Positions 29,278 to 38,462 of a stretch of DNA of 64,000 nt are shown one piece after another (position 1 is the first letter of the stretch; each line of letters begins with the position of its first letter). The notes beneath the pieces were generated by a model that ran no database searches, had not been told where the DNA came from, and saw nothing but the letters and a program-made list of their open reading frames with translations. The position numbers and the translations under genes are program-made. The DNA is from Leptospira fainei serovar Hurstbridge str. BUT 6 (GTDB taxonomy: Bacteria > Spirochaetota > Leptospiria > Leptospirales > Leptospiraceae), in NCBI RefSeq assembly GCF_000306235.2, contig NZ_AKWZ02000003.1, positions 372,001 through 436,000 on the forward strand, written 5' to 3'.

Positions 29278-31206
29278 TTAAGAATATAACTCACTGATTT
29301 GACGAGAATAATTCTCGAGAACGACTTTACGTTTTATTTTCATAGTCTCCGTGAGTTCTTCCCCTTTTTCAAACGGCTTTTCGATTAACAAAAAATCGGA
29401 GATCCTTTCAAAGTTCTTAAATCCGTTGTCTTGCGAAATTTTTTCTTTCAGTAGTTCTTTATAAAATTTCAGTACGGCCGGGTTGGCAACGACTTCGGTA
29501 TTGTCTTCCGGCAGTATTTGCCCGATATCCGAGAATTTTTCCCTAAGTTTTTCAAAATTAGGAACGATCAAGGCGCTCAGAAATTTCCGATCCTGCCCGA
29601 CTACTACGACAAATTGGATAAATTCGGATTCGGAAATTTTAGCTTCTATCGGTTCCGGTTCCACATTCTCGCCGGACGACAATACGATCGTGTCTTTCGC
29701 ACGTCCCGCAAACTTGAGTTCGCCCGTCTTAGTCCAGACGAATAAATCTCCGGAATCGAACCAACCATCGATAAGCGAAATCCGATTTTTTTCGTCGTCT
29801 TTGTAATAGCCTGCGGTGACATGCGGTCCTTTATGCCAGGCGGTACCTTTTACTCCGGATTCGGTAACGACTGCCCCGGTCTCATCCAAAAGTTTTATAT
29901 GTGCACCTGGAAAAACGGGTCCTATCGCGCCTGTTTTCGGAATAGGAAAGCCACCCATAGCTCCCATTCCGGTAGTCTCTGTCATTCCGTAGGTTTCGAT
30001 AATGGGAATGCCGATGGAGCGGAAAAAAAATTGGATTTTAGAAGGCATCGCTCCTGCGCCGCAAAATGCGAAACGCAAACGTCCGCCCAAAGATGCACGA
30101 ACCGGCTGGAGAATTTTTTGAGAAAGCAGATTTGCCAGTGAAATCGGCCCGTATAGCGCTAATGCCAGGAATCTATCCATAGCTTTTTGGTCAGAAGGTT
30201 CATCTTCCGTCGTTGCGTAATTTCCGGTGATCGTATCATAGAGAGAGCTATGGAACTCGGCTGTTTTTACGGCTAAGGAGAAAAGCGTAAATTTCCAGGA
30301 TGGTCCTTTTTTGGCCGTATCCCAGATTTTACGATACAATGCCTCCCATACTCGGGGAACTGAAACTAGTACGGTCGGTTGGATTAGGCCAAAGTCTCGC
30401 TGTAAACTAGCAACTCCGGAAGAGGCCATTGAAGCTCCCCAGGAAAGTAAGGCCGTCTCTAAAATCCGTTCCGCGATATGCCAAGGCGGAAGAAAAACCA
30501 CAGTTCGGTCCGAGTAGGTTACGGGGACGAATTGTTGAAGTTGCTGGACGCTCCAGGTAAACGATCTATGTTTAAGAACGACCCCTTTCGGTACTCCGGT
30601 TGTGCCGGAAGTGTAAATGATCGTTGCAGTATCTTTACCTGCAAGCGATTCTCCCGCTTGTTTCAAGATCTCCGGTCCTTTCTTCGAGAGATATTGTTCG
30701 CCGGAAGATAATGCTTTTTCCAGCGCAAGGATTTCCAATTTTGGGAATCGGCTCCTGATCTCGCCTAAGCCCTCGAAAGTGGATTCGTCTTCGATTAAAA
30801 TAAGAACTTCAATTGAGGATAAACAATCCGGACGGTTACTAAGCTTTTTTAGAACCGAATTCTTTTCGATAAAGACGATTTTCGCGTCCGTATGGCTTAG
30901 AATATAAATGATATCGTCCGCACTTGCATCGCAACCTCTCGGAACATCTACGCCGCCTGCGCAGACGACCGAAAAAGAGCACAGAGACCATTCCGTGCGA
31001 TTATCACAGATGAGTCCGACCTTGTCTCCTCGCTTTAGTCCTTTGGAAAGCAAATATCCCGAAAGTCTTTCTAGGCTGGAAAACCATTCCCCGTACGAAA
31101 TTCCGGTAAACGTATGTTGCTTTTCATCCCAGATCCAATGAAAGGGACGGTCCCGATATTGATTGCAAGAATCCCGGACTAGATGGTATACGCTAAGTTT
31201 TTCCAT
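29278..31206 (-). CDS. long-chain fatty-acid--CoA ligase (AMP-forming)
   Basis: ANL-superfamily acyl-CoA synthetase of 642 aa that activates fatty acids to acyl-CoA through an acyl-adenylate. The P-loop TIIYTSGTTGVPKGVV, the ETYGMTETTGMGA motif, GWFDSGDLFVWTKTGELKFAGRAKD and the C-terminal catalytic-lysine region TMKIKRKVVLENY are in order. The extra segment after position ~300 is typical of bacterial FACL-type enzymes (FadD15-like). It sits five bases downstream of argC, and the nucleosidase gene follows it after six bases. Confidence 0.92.
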   Translation of the reverse strand: MEKLSVYHLVRDSCNQYRDRPFHWIWDEKQHTFTGISYGEWFSSLERLSGYLLSKGLKRGDKVGLICDNRTEWSLCSFSVVCAGGVDVPRGCDASADDIIYILSHTDAKIVFIEKNSVLKKLSNRPDCLSSIEVLILIEDESTFEGLGEIRSRFPKLEILALEKALSSGEQYLSKKGPEILKQAGESLAGKDTATIIYTSGTTGVPKGVVLKHRSFTWSVQQLQQFVPVTYSDRTVVFLPPWHIAERILETALLSWGASMASSGVASLQRDFGLIQPTVLVSVPRVWEALYRKIWDTAKKGPSWKFTLFSLAVKTAEFHSSLYDTITGNYATTEDEPSDQKAMDRFLALALYGPISLANLLSQKILQPVRASLGGRLRFAFCGAGAMPSKIQFFFRSIGIPIIETYGMTETTGMGAMGGFPIPKTGAIGPVFPGAHIKLLDETGAVVTESGVKGTAWHKGPHVTAGYYKDDEKNRISLIDGWFDSGDLFVWTKTGELKFAGRAKDTIVLSSGENVEPEPIEAKISESEFIQFVVVVGQDRKFLSALIVPNFEKLREKFSDIGQILPEDNTEVVANPAVLKFYKELLKEKISQDNGFKNFERISDFLLIEKPFEKGEELTETMKIKRKVVLENYSRQISELYS

Positions 31207-31211
31207 GGAAG

Positions 31212-32228
31212 TTACGGAAGGAGACCGAGAGTTTCCTTTTCTCCAAGCATTAAATTTATATTTTGTAAGGCCTGCCCCGCGGCGCCTTTCACTAGGTTAT
31301 CCAAAGCGGAGACGATGGTGATCGTCCTTCCTCTTTGGCGTACTCCGATATCTAGGAAATTCGTATGAACGACTTTCGATAGATCGATTTCTTCAGGAGT
31401 TTCCCGAATTCGTACAAACGGTTCGCCCGAGGAGTTTTTCCTTAGAGTTGCAAGAACGTCCAGATCTTCTGTTGCTTCCGTTTCGAGATAGATTGTGGAT
31501 AATATTCCTCGATAGAGCGGAAGAAGATGAGGAACGAAGAGAATTTCGGGCTGCGGTAGTCCGGAGCCTACATAGGAATATTCTTGGATTTCAGGTTCAT
31601 GTTGGTGGGCTAAAATCTTATAAGCGCGAAAGTTTTCATGCACTCCCGTAAAGGAGAAACCCCCGTCTTCCACTCTTCCGCCCGCACCGCTCACTCCGGA
31701 TTTGCAGTCGGCAATAATCCGACTTCGAATCTTCTTCCTAATGTCGCCGAGAAGATATAATGCCAATATTACGGAAGTGGAATAACATCCGGGATTCGAA
31801 ACGAAATTCGCTCCTTTCAACTTTTCCCTAAACAATTCAGGAATTCCGAAAACCGCCTGATTTACGAGTTCGAAATTAGTGTGGGTTAGTTTGTAAGTTT
31901 TCTCGAATGCTTCGCGATCATGAAGGCGATACACCCCGGAGAGATCGATTAATTTATGTCCGGCATTTAAGAATCTCGGAGCCAAGGTTAAGGAAGCTTC
32001 GTTTGGGACCGCTAAAACCACTAAGGATCCCTTTGGAACTTGATCTTCGTGCTTCTTAAAAACCAAATCCTCCGGAAATGGGAGATCGGGAAATACTTCC
32101 GATATTTTTTTCCCTGCAAGCTTATCGCTTGTGAGATGAACCGTTTTGTATTTTGGATGGCGAGCTAAAAGTCCGAGAAGCTCTTTTCCGGTAAATCCGC
32201 CGGCCCCGATAATACTGATTTCTGGCAT
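31212..32228 (-). CDS. argC: N-acetyl-gamma-glutamyl-phosphate reductase
   Basis: NADPH-dependent reduction of N-acetylglutamyl phosphate, the third step of arginine synthesis. The Rossmann [10 protein letters not shown] is at residues 8-17, the catalytic Cys148 is in SNPGCYST, and the substrate segment [13 protein letters not shown] and [10 protein letters not shown] follow. From the ATG at 32228, with AGGAAGA just upstream, it is 338 aa, the family length; the longer frame to 32333 adds an implausible N-terminus. It begins an operon with the acyl-CoA ligase and nucleosidase and is separated from recA by a strong terminator. Confidence 0.95.
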   Translation of the reverse strand: MPEISIIGAGGFTGKELLGLLARHPKYKTVHLTSDKLAGKKISEVFPDLPFPEDLVFKKHEDQVPKGSLVVLAVPNEASLTLAPRFLNAGHKLIDLSGVYRLHDREAFEKTYKLTHTNFELVNQAVFGIPELFREKLKGANFVSNPGCYSTSVILALYLLGDIRKKIRSRIIADCKSGVSGAGGRVEDGGFSFTGVHENFRAYKILAHQHEPEIQEYSYVGSGLPQPEILFVPHLLPLYRGILSTIYLETEATEDLDVLATLRKNSSGEPFVRIRETPEEIDLSKVVHTNFLDIGVRQRGRTITIVSALDNLVKGAAGQALQNINLMLGEKETLGLLP

Positions 32229-32296
32229 GTTCTTCCTAATTGGTTGGATTCTTGGTTGTGTAAGGCAAGTATGAAAGAAGGAAAAGTTCTTGGAAT

Positions 32297-32328
32297 AAAA
32301 AAAAAGCCGGATGGATTTCCCACCCGGC
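32297..32328 (-). terminator. rho-independent terminator of recA
   Basis: Reading the minus strand downstream of recA, a nine-base stem (GCCGGGTGG/CCATCCGGC, one G-T pair) with a GAAAT loop is followed directly by nine T residues. The stem-loop occupies 32306-32328 and the T-run 32297-32305. It lies 37 bases beyond the recA stop and insulates argC from recA transcription. Confidence 0.9.
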
Positions 32329-32365
32329 GTCAATGGTTTCTAAAAAGAAAGCCAGTAGTAATGTT

Positions 32366-33457
32366 TTATCCCGCGGCCCTTTGGACGTCTTCGCCTCCGC
32401 TAGGAGCTGTCGGCGCTTTTCCTTCTTTTGCAAGAGGAGGGAGACCGTTTAAGTCTCGCACCATATTTTCGACCTGGTAGGCAATTTCAGGGTTGGCCTT
32501 CAAGTATTCTTTAGCCGCTTCCTTTCCCTGGCCGATCTTTTCGGTATTATAGGAATACCAGGCGCCCGATTTGCTAATGATGTCGTGTTTTACACCTAAG
32601 TCAACGAGAGAACTTTCCCTGCTAATTCCAGTGTTGTAGATTATGTCAAATTCCGCTTGCCTGAACGGTGGAGCGGTCTTATTCTTAACCACTTTGACTC
32701 GGACTCGATTGCCTGTGGCTTCCTCTTTTTCCTTTAAGGTTTCAATTTTTCGAATGTCTAGTCGAATCGAGCTATAAAACTTAAGCGCGTTTCCACCGGT
32801 CGTAGTTTCGGGAGACCCGAACATGACTCCGATTTTCATACGAATTTGGTTAATGAAAACTACAACCGTTCTTGATTTGGATATGGTTCCGGTAAGCTTG
32901 CGAAGAGCTTGGGACATAAGACGAGCTTGCAAACCCATATGAGCGTCTCCCATATCGCCTTCGATTTCGGCTTTAGGAACAAGTGCAGCTACGGAGTCGA
33001 CAACAATGATATCGATTGCGTTGCTACGAACTAAAGACTCGCAAATTTCCAGCGCCTCCTCCCCGTTATCCGGTTGAGATACGAGAAGCTCCTCCAGATT
33101 TACGCCCAATTTCTTTGCGTAGGATGGGTCTAACGCGTGCTCGGCATCGATGAACGCCGCAACTCCGCCTCTTTTTTGAGCTTCTGCAATTGCAGCCAAA
33201 GTAAGAGTCGTCTTTCCGGAGGATTCCGGCCCGTAGATTTCGATAATTCTACCTAACGGATATCCACCGATACCCAAAGCGATGTCAAGATCCAGAGAAC
33301 CTGTCGGGATCACGGGCATCACGTTCGTAGCAGAAGCCGCACCGAGTCGCATGATCGATCCTTTCCCAAATTGTTTTTCAATTTGAGTCATGGCCTGATC
33401 GATCGCCATTTTCTTAGAGTCGTCTAAGCCTTGGGCTTCTTCTTTCTGCTTCTTCAT
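32366..33457 (-). CDS. recA: recombinase A
   Basis: Forms the ATP-dependent strand-exchange filament and triggers LexA self-cleavage. Walker A GPESSGKT is at residues 76-83. The L1/L2 and core motifs [39 protein letters not shown] and [10 protein letters not shown] are all present, and the C-terminus ends with a less conserved tail. The ATG at 33457 has AAGGAG eleven bases upstream and gives 363 aa. The frame stays open to a TTG at 33607, so a longer N-terminus cannot be fully excluded. A LexA-type operator lies about 220 bases upstream. Confidence 0.97.
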   Translation of the reverse strand: MKKQKEEAQGLDDSKKMAIDQAMTQIEKQFGKGSIMRLGAASATNVMPVIPTGSLDLDIALGIGGYPLGRIIEIYGPESSGKTTLTLAAIAEAQKRGGVAAFIDAEHALDPSYAKKLGVNLEELLVSQPDNGEEALEICESLVRSNAIDIIVVDSVAALVPKAEIEGDMGDAHMGLQARLMSQALRKLTGTISKSRTVVVFINQIRMKIGVMFGSPETTTGGNALKFYSSIRLDIRKIETLKEKEEATGNRVRVKVVKNKTAPPFRQAEFDIIYNTGISRESSLVDLGVKHDIISKSGAWYSYNTEKIGQGKEAAKEYLKANPEIAYQVENMVRDLNGLPPLAKEGKAPTAPSGGEDVQRAAG

Positions 33458-33677
33458 GGATTCTTTAGCTCCTTCTCTTGCCAAAACGATTCCCCTTCCT
33501 TTATGATTGCGTGTACTTTTTGAGGGATCCGACTGAGATAGGTGCATCATACTTCCTAACCCGGACAAATTCCATTTAGATCCGTAAAATCTTAGAAATT
33601 CCCTCAAGAAAAGGATCGTTTTTTATGAGCCTTATGTCACCCAAAAAACGGTGCAAAATGTGAAAAAAATCTACTTA

Positions 33678-33690
33678 TTTGTATAGCAAA
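33678..33690 (-). promoter_or_regulatory. LexA/SOS box upstream of recA
   Basis: The sequence TTTGTATAGCAAA fits TTTG-N5-CAAA exactly, which is the LexA-binding consensus reported for Leptospira interrogans. On the minus strand it reads TTTGCTATACAAA and contains a TATACA that could be the -10 element, so LexA would block RNA polymerase. It lies 221 bases before the chosen recA start and 24 bases from the 3' end of the preceding minus-strand gene at 33714. Confidence 0.8.
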
Positions 33691-33713
33691 TATGCTTGCA
33701 GTGAAATTGGATG

Positions 33714-34571
33714 TTAAGAAATCGGCTCCTGATCCGAATCGTGGGGAGCGGCTATTTTTTGCTTATCCCGTAAGAAGAGCGTTTGCGCCTTAAAGCTGCG
33801 CTTGTTTTGGTCTTTTAAAAACGTCCAAAACCGTTTCGAGTATAGAAAGACTAGTATAACGGTAAATACGGATAACAATCCCTTTGATATTAATAGAATA
33901 TAATAAGGGAATAGATTTTGGCTCGGGAAATAGAAAAGATAAATTCCGTTTTCGTGAAAAAGCTCGAGAGAAGAATTCCTTTTCTTTCTTTCCTGAAAAT
34001 GGGACCTTAATTCCCTTATATCCCTGAATTGGATAGGCGCATCCTCTTTCTCCTTGCAGAGCAATAAGGCGCCGGCTTCCGTAAATGCGTAAAAGCTGCC
34101 TAAGAGCTTTAAGTTTTCCCAATTTTCTAAATACGGTTTTTGGCGGCTGCGAAAGAAATACTTTATCGTTCCATTTTTGTAGGAAAAGCTTTGAAAGGTT
34201 TCAGGAAAATCCGTCTCTTCTTTCAAGATCGTGCCTGAACCTAGTTCGGGAAGTTCGTAGGAGATTCCGGCTAAATCGGGAATCGAATCCAAGTCCTTAC
34301 GGATAAGTTCATGAATTCCGGCTTTTAGAAGTTTTTTTTTCGAAAACTGTCTATCTAAGGATTCGCGAATCGCGGTTTCCGTCTGCTGAATTTCATTTTT
34401 ATAAAAACTGGATACTAAATTGCGAACGATACGTTTTTCTCTAAATACCGGATGTCCTGCCCATTCCATCGCGGTTTCCCATACTTCCTCATCACCGGAT
34501 TCAGTTGAAAAGGCGGCCGAGGGAATCGCTAGACAGAAAAGAAAGATTAGAGAACGGAAAACCTTTGACAT
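33714..34571 (-). CDS. hypothetical exported protein with one C-terminal membrane segment
   Basis: No family recognised. From the ATG at 34571 the 285-aa product starts with a signal peptide (MSKVFRSLIFLFCLAIPSAAFS); the longer frame to 34658 lacks it and would collide with the divergent gene. The middle is charged and mixed helix/strand. A hydrophobic stretch near residues 222-245 (YYILLISKGLLSVFTVILVFLY) is followed by a basic tail, so the bulk should face the periplasm with a short cytoplasmic end. It lies upstream of recA in the same direction. Confidence 0.7.
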   Translation of the reverse strand: MSKVFRSLIFLFCLAIPSAAFSTESGDEEVWETAMEWAGHPVFREKRIVRNLVSSFYKNEIQQTETAIRESLDRQFSKKKLLKAGIHELIRKDLDSIPDLAGISYELPELGSGTILKEETDFPETFQSFSYKNGTIKYFFRSRQKPYLENWENLKLLGSFYAFTEAGALLLCKEKEDAPIQFRDIRELRSHFQERKKRNSSLELFHENGIYLFYFPSQNLFPYYILLISKGLLSVFTVILVFLYSKRFWTFLKDQNKRSFKAQTLFLRDKQKIAAPHDSDQEPIS

Positions 34572-34637
34572 AGAGACGTTTTTCCCTGTATACCTCAAAG
34601 AAGAATCGAAAATCAAAGCCTTAAAAGCGGAAATACT

Positions 34638-35108
34638 ATGAGTCTGAAAGAACTTCACAAGATAGAAACTACAAAATCCTCCTGGAGAGACTTTGTCGAG
34701 TATAGTATTCAGACTCCGTTCTATAAAGAAGCGAAGGAAAAAACCGGCTCTTTAGTGGAATCCATCCAGTTAACCTTATTTCATGACTATTTATCCACTT
34801 TTTCCGAAGAGGAAAAATTCGAGTATCTTTCGAACGAGAAGGAGTTCCTTCGTTCGGCGGCTAATTTTGTGAACATTCTGGAAGGCGCTCGCTACGCTCA
34901 CGAGGGTTATAATGCTTTGGAAAGATCCTTATTTTTAGGAATGATTAAAGGCTTATTGCGGGAACAGATGGACGGAGAGAATCAGATTGTGGATATGGAA
35001 CGGTATCATTTTTATCGATGTATCATTCGATTTTGCTCGAATCTGGAATATATCCAACGCGTTTACGACCGGTATAAGAATTATATTGCTCAGGTCTCGG
35101 GAGTATAA
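34638..35108 (+). CDS. hypothetical cytoplasmic protein
   Basis: No family recognised. The 156-aa product is acidic-to-neutral, helical in appearance, with many Glu, Tyr and Phe residues and no signal or membrane segment. The start is ATG at 34638, 66 bases from the divergent gene. Its stop TAA at 35106-35108 lies inside the proposed ribosome-binding and start region of the HIT gene, so the two are probably translationally coupled. Confidence 0.65.
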   Translation: MSLKELHKIETTKSSWRDFVEYSIQTPFYKEAKEKTGSLVESIQLTLFHDYLSTFSEEEKFEYLSNEKEFLRSAANFVNILEGARYAHEGYNALERSLFLGMIKGLLREQMDGENQIVDMERYHFYRCIIRFCSNLEYIQRVYDRYKNYIAQVSGV

Positions 35109-35110
35109 AT

Positions 35111-35527
35111 CTGGCACCTATTTCTGAAGGTTCGATTTCAGACTGTCCGATTTGTTCCGCGCATAGTAGCCAAAGAATTCCGGGATTCTTGTTTCAGTCA
35201 GGCCTGTTTCTTGTTCGACATAGCGAATTTTCAAAGAAACTTCCCGGATATCTTTATGTGGAGCCAGTTTCCCATCGCGAAGCATATTCCGAGTGGACTT
35301 CGGAGGAATTTGCAGAGTTGGGAACCGCGTTCCAACGAGCGACGGCCTGGATTTACGATCGTTTTTCCCCCGAAAAAATTTATACGGTACTAGTTGCGGA
35401 GAAGGTGGCACATATGCATTTTCACCTTATACCGCGGTTTGGTGAAATCAAAGGACCGGAATACATTCGCTTGGCCTTGGAAGGTCTACTAAATCCTCCT
35501 CAAAATATTCCGTTCCCGGAAATATAG
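35111..35527 (+). CDS. HIT-family nucleotide hydrolase, probable CTG start
   Basis: Histidine-triad hydrolase or transferase acting on nucleotide phosphoramidates or dinucleotides. The catalytic triad is HMHFHLIPR near residues 102-110. The only standard start is TTG at 35189, but the frame upstream of it reads a typical HIT N-terminus with a Cys-x-x-Cys zinc pair (SDCPICSAHS). No ATG, GTG or TTG lies between the in-frame stop at 35075 and 35189. CTG at 35111 has GGGAG seven bases upstream (35099-35103) and gives a 138-aa protein. I infer that CTG is the start; the HIT identity is secure either way. Confidence 0.75.
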   Translation: MAPISEGSISDCPICSAHSSQRIPGFLFQSGLFLVRHSEFSKKLPGYLYVEPVSHREAYSEWTSEEFAELGTAFQRATAWIYDRFSPEKIYTVLVAEKVAHMHFHLIPRFGEIKGPEYIRLALEGLLNPPQNIPFPEI

Positions 35528-35585
35528 TTTTGTTCATAAGGAAAAGAGAGAAAGGAAACCGAAAAACTCGGTCTAATTAACATAC

Positions 35586-36968
35586 ATGGATCTTAAAAAA
35601 GCAGAAACACTGATCGAAGCCGGAAAGAATAGAAAGGCAGATTTTGTGGAAATTTACGAGGAAGAATCCCGAAATTCGTCGGTAGCTCTTCGAGATAAGA
35701 AAATTGAACAATCTTTAGCGGCAACAGATTACGGAATTGGAATTCGCTTAATATATGGAACGGATGTTCTGTACGCCTACACTAGTAATGACGAAATATC
35801 GCATCTTCTTTCTTTAATTAATTTACTCGCGGATTCCCGTGGAGAAGCGAATTCCGTCGGCGGAAAGTTTACCCTTTCTCCTTCGTCAATTAAAGCGCAA
35901 TTTCCCGCTGCCTTTTTGGACCCTAGACAAGTTTCTCCTTCCAGAAAATTGGAAATATTGCAATCGGCTGATAGGGCGGCTAGACAGGTTTCATCCAAGG
36001 TTGTGCAAGTCGGGGCGAGCGCGTCGGATATAGTGACGAACGTTTTGATCGCGAATTCGGAAGGATTATGGGTGGAAGATCTTAGAGTGAGAAGCCGTTT
36101 TTCTCTATCCGTAACGGCGGAAAAGGATGGAGAACGTTTTGTCGCGACGGAATCGCCGGGCGCAATCCGGGGATTCGAATTCTTTGAAGGATTACCCATT
36201 CAGGATCTGGCGCAAAATGCGGCGGAAAGAGCTTTGTTTATGCTGGATGCAGGGTATATAGAAGGAAAGAAATTGCCGGTTGTTATGGGTAACGGCTTCG
36301 GCGGGGTCATCTTCCACGAAGCCTGCGGGCATCCTCTCGAGACCGAATCGATTCGCAAGAATTCGTCCCCGTTCGTAGGAAAATTAGGAGAACCCATCGG
36401 ACAATCCTGTCTTACCGCCTACGACGACGGAACATTAGAAAATTATTATGGTTCTTTAAAAGTGGACGATGAAGGAATGCCTACTCAAAAGACTCTTTTG
36501 ATAGAAAACGGAATCTTAAAGGCTTATCTTTCGGATCGAGTCGGATCTATGGAAACTGGATCCCCCCGCACCGGAAGCGGAAGGCGAGAATCCTATCAAT
36601 ACGCACCGGTTTCTAGAATGAGAAATACTTTCATCGCGCCCGGAAAGGATTCCTTTGATGAAATGCTTTCCTCGGTCGAATACGGTCTCTATGCCAAACG
36701 TATGGGCGGAGGTTCCGTCAATCCGGCAACCGGGGAGTTTAACTTTGCCGTGGAGGAAGGTTACGTAATTCGTAACGGAAAGGTGGCTGAGCCAGTGAGA
36801 GGAGCCACTTTGATCGGAAAAGGCCATGAAATTTTACCTAAGATTTCCATGGTAGGAACGGATTTGGAGCTAGCTGCCGGTACTTGTGGCGCGTCTTCCG
36901 GATCGATTCCTGTAACAGTCGGGCAACCGTCTCTCAAAGTGGATGAAATTCTCGTAGGTGGACGTTAA
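35586..36968 (+). CDS. tldD: TldD-type metalloprotease
   Basis: Catalytic subunit of the TldD/TldE heterodimeric zinc protease, which in E. coli finishes microcin B17 maturation and degrades CcdA. The zinc motif HEACGH is at residues 244-249, within FGGVIFHEACGHPLE. The flanking LSDRVGSMETGSPRTGSGRR and the C-terminal TCGASSGSIPVTVGQPSLKV are family blocks. At 460 aa it is full length. Its stop TAA shares its last A with the ATG of the next gene, which encodes the partner subunit. Confidence 0.95.
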   Translation: MDLKKAETLIEAGKNRKADFVEIYEEESRNSSVALRDKKIEQSLAATDYGIGIRLIYGTDVLYAYTSNDEISHLLSLINLLADSRGEANSVGGKFTLSPSSIKAQFPAAFLDPRQVSPSRKLEILQSADRAARQVSSKVVQVGASASDIVTNVLIANSEGLWVEDLRVRSRFSLSVTAEKDGERFVATESPGAIRGFEFFEGLPIQDLAQNAAERALFMLDAGYIEGKKLPVVMGNGFGGVIFHEACGHPLETESIRKNSSPFVGKLGEPIGQSCLTAYDDGTLENYYGSLKVDDEGMPTQKTLLIENGILKAYLSDRVGSMETGSPRTGSGRRESYQYAPVSRMRNTFIAPGKDSFDEMLSSVEYGLYAKRMGGGSVNPATGEFNFAVEEGYVIRNGKVAEPVRGATLIGKGHEILPKISMVGTDLELAAGTCGASSGSIPVTVGQPSLKVDEILVGGR

Positions 36969-38302
36969 TGAATTTAGAAGAAGCCGCTCAGTTTGTGCTC
37001 CAAGAAGGAAAACGTCTCAGCGTAGATCAATTTGATTTGATCGCCACCGATTCGGAAGATACCGGGATAGAAGTATTTAAAGGAAGAATTGCAAATACGG
37101 AAACATCTCGTTCGAGAGGCGTGGGGATTCGAATTCTCCAAAATTCTCGACCGGGATATTCGTATAGTGAACGATTCAGCGAAGAAGCCTTAGCAAGAAT
37201 GGTTCGGGATGCCTTAGACCAAACCGAAATTACCGATCCACTCGATTTGGATTTACCCGGTCCGCAACCGCTTCCCGACATTAATCTAAAGCATTTCGAG
37301 AAAAGCTTGGAGGATTTGGACTTTTCTTGGATGAGAAAATTTGGTCAGAGTCTGGACGAAGCGTCTTGGGCGGGAGATTCAAGAATCGAGAATGTGCCTC
37401 ATGTAGGAGTCGGGAAAAGTAGAACGGAAAGTTTGGTGGCAAATTCGAAAGGCGTATTCGTTAAAAAGGAATCCAACGTAATATATGCCGGAACAGGAGT
37501 CGTAGCTTCCGAAAAAGACAGCAAGAAAATGGGCAGTTTTTATCGATCAGGCAGGGACCTCTCAAAATTCTCCGCGAATGATATTGCCAAGGAAGCCGCA
37601 GTTCGTGCGACCGAATTACTTGGAGCTGAACCTCTCAAAAGCGGAATGTATCCGATCGTTTTGAGCAATCGAATCAGCTCCCAAATCTTCGGTATGTTCT
37701 CATCTCCTTTTTTCGCGGATGCCGTTCAAAAAGGCCAATCTAGATTGGTAGACAAGTTAGGGCAGGAAGTCGCTTCTCCCATTCTCACGATTCGGTGTGA
37801 ACCTCATCTACCGGATTTTCCGGGTTCTAGATTAATCGATGCAGAGGGAATTCTTACTTCTCCTCGATCCGTGGTAGAAAACGGAATACTTTCTTCCTAT
37901 TTATATAATTTAGAATCGGCAAAGAAAGAGGGAGTCAAACCCACGGGACACGGAGTACGTTCCTATTCGGGAAGGGCCGGAACTTCATTTTCCAATTTTA
38001 TAATTCCGTTCGGTACAAGCACTCGTCAAGAGCTACTTTCTTCGGTACCTCATTGTATTTTTGTGACTAAGCTGGAAGGCGGCGCCGGTTGCAGCGCGGT
38101 TTCAGGGGAAATTTCCATCGGAGTGCAAGGATTCTATTATAAAAACGGGATTCCGCAATTTCCAGTGGATCGAATCACTATGAATACGAATTTCTTCGAT
38201 CTGCTCCGTAAAATCGACGGGATTTCGAATGAATATTCGGATAGCTATTCTTCCATCAAAGTCCCGGATGTTTTGGTAAGCGAAATCAATATTGCCGGTT
38301 AA
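36968..38302 (+). CDS. pmbA: TldE/PmbA-type protein, TldD partner
   Basis: Non-catalytic partner of TldD in the heterodimeric protease. It shares the overall fold but lacks HExxxH at the equivalent site (YPIVLSNRISSQIFGMFSSP), as expected of TldE. The conserved end-region GVRSYSGRAGTSFSNFIIPFG and EGGAGCSAVSGEISIGVQGF is present. It is 444 aa, and its ATG shares a base with the tldD stop. Substrates in Leptospira are unknown; no precursor peptide gene was seen beside it. Confidence 0.93.
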   Translation: MNLEEAAQFVLQEGKRLSVDQFDLIATDSEDTGIEVFKGRIANTETSRSRGVGIRILQNSRPGYSYSERFSEEALARMVRDALDQTEITDPLDLDLPGPQPLPDINLKHFEKSLEDLDFSWMRKFGQSLDEASWAGDSRIENVPHVGVGKSRTESLVANSKGVFVKKESNVIYAGTGVVASEKDSKKMGSFYRSGRDLSKFSANDIAKEAAVRATELLGAEPLKSGMYPIVLSNRISSQIFGMFSSPFFADAVQKGQSRLVDKLGQEVASPILTIRCEPHLPDFPGSRLIDAEGILTSPRSVVENGILSSYLYNLESAKKEGVKPTGHGVRSYSGRAGTSFSNFIIPFGTSTRQELLSSVPHCIFVTKLEGGAGCSAVSGEISIGVQGFYYKNGIPQFPVDRITMNTNFFDLLRKIDGISNEYSDSYSSIKVPDVLVSEINIAG

Positions 38303-38330
38303 AATGGGATCGAAACTTCTTTTTATCAAA

Positions 38331-38356
38331 CCCGGGCGAGAGACGACTCGCTCGGG
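38331..38356. other. strong GC-rich hairpin between pmbA and the alpha-2-macroglobulin gene
   Basis: Ten-base arms (CCCGGGCGAG/CTCGCTCGGG, one G-T pair) with a six-base loop lie 28 bases after the pmbA stop. No T-run follows on either strand, so it is not a classical terminator; a rho-assisted terminator or an RNA-stability element is possible. Confidence 0.5.
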
Positions 38357-38462
38357 GAGAATTCCTTTCCGGCGCGCAGTATTCCTGAGAAGAAAATAAA
38401 CTAGTTGCCTAAGTTCAAAAGATTGAGGATGAAAGACTTCACTTTCATTGAGGGACGATCTA

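Noticed and set aside
36312..38302. TldD/TldE as part of a ribosomal-peptide (microcin-like) cluster
   Set aside because: No precursor peptide, cyclodehydratase or exporter gene is next to the pair; TldD/E are widespread housekeeping proteases.
38331..38356. Rho-independent terminator after pmbA
   Set aside because: The hairpin is strong but has no T-run on either strand, so it is reported only as a hairpin.
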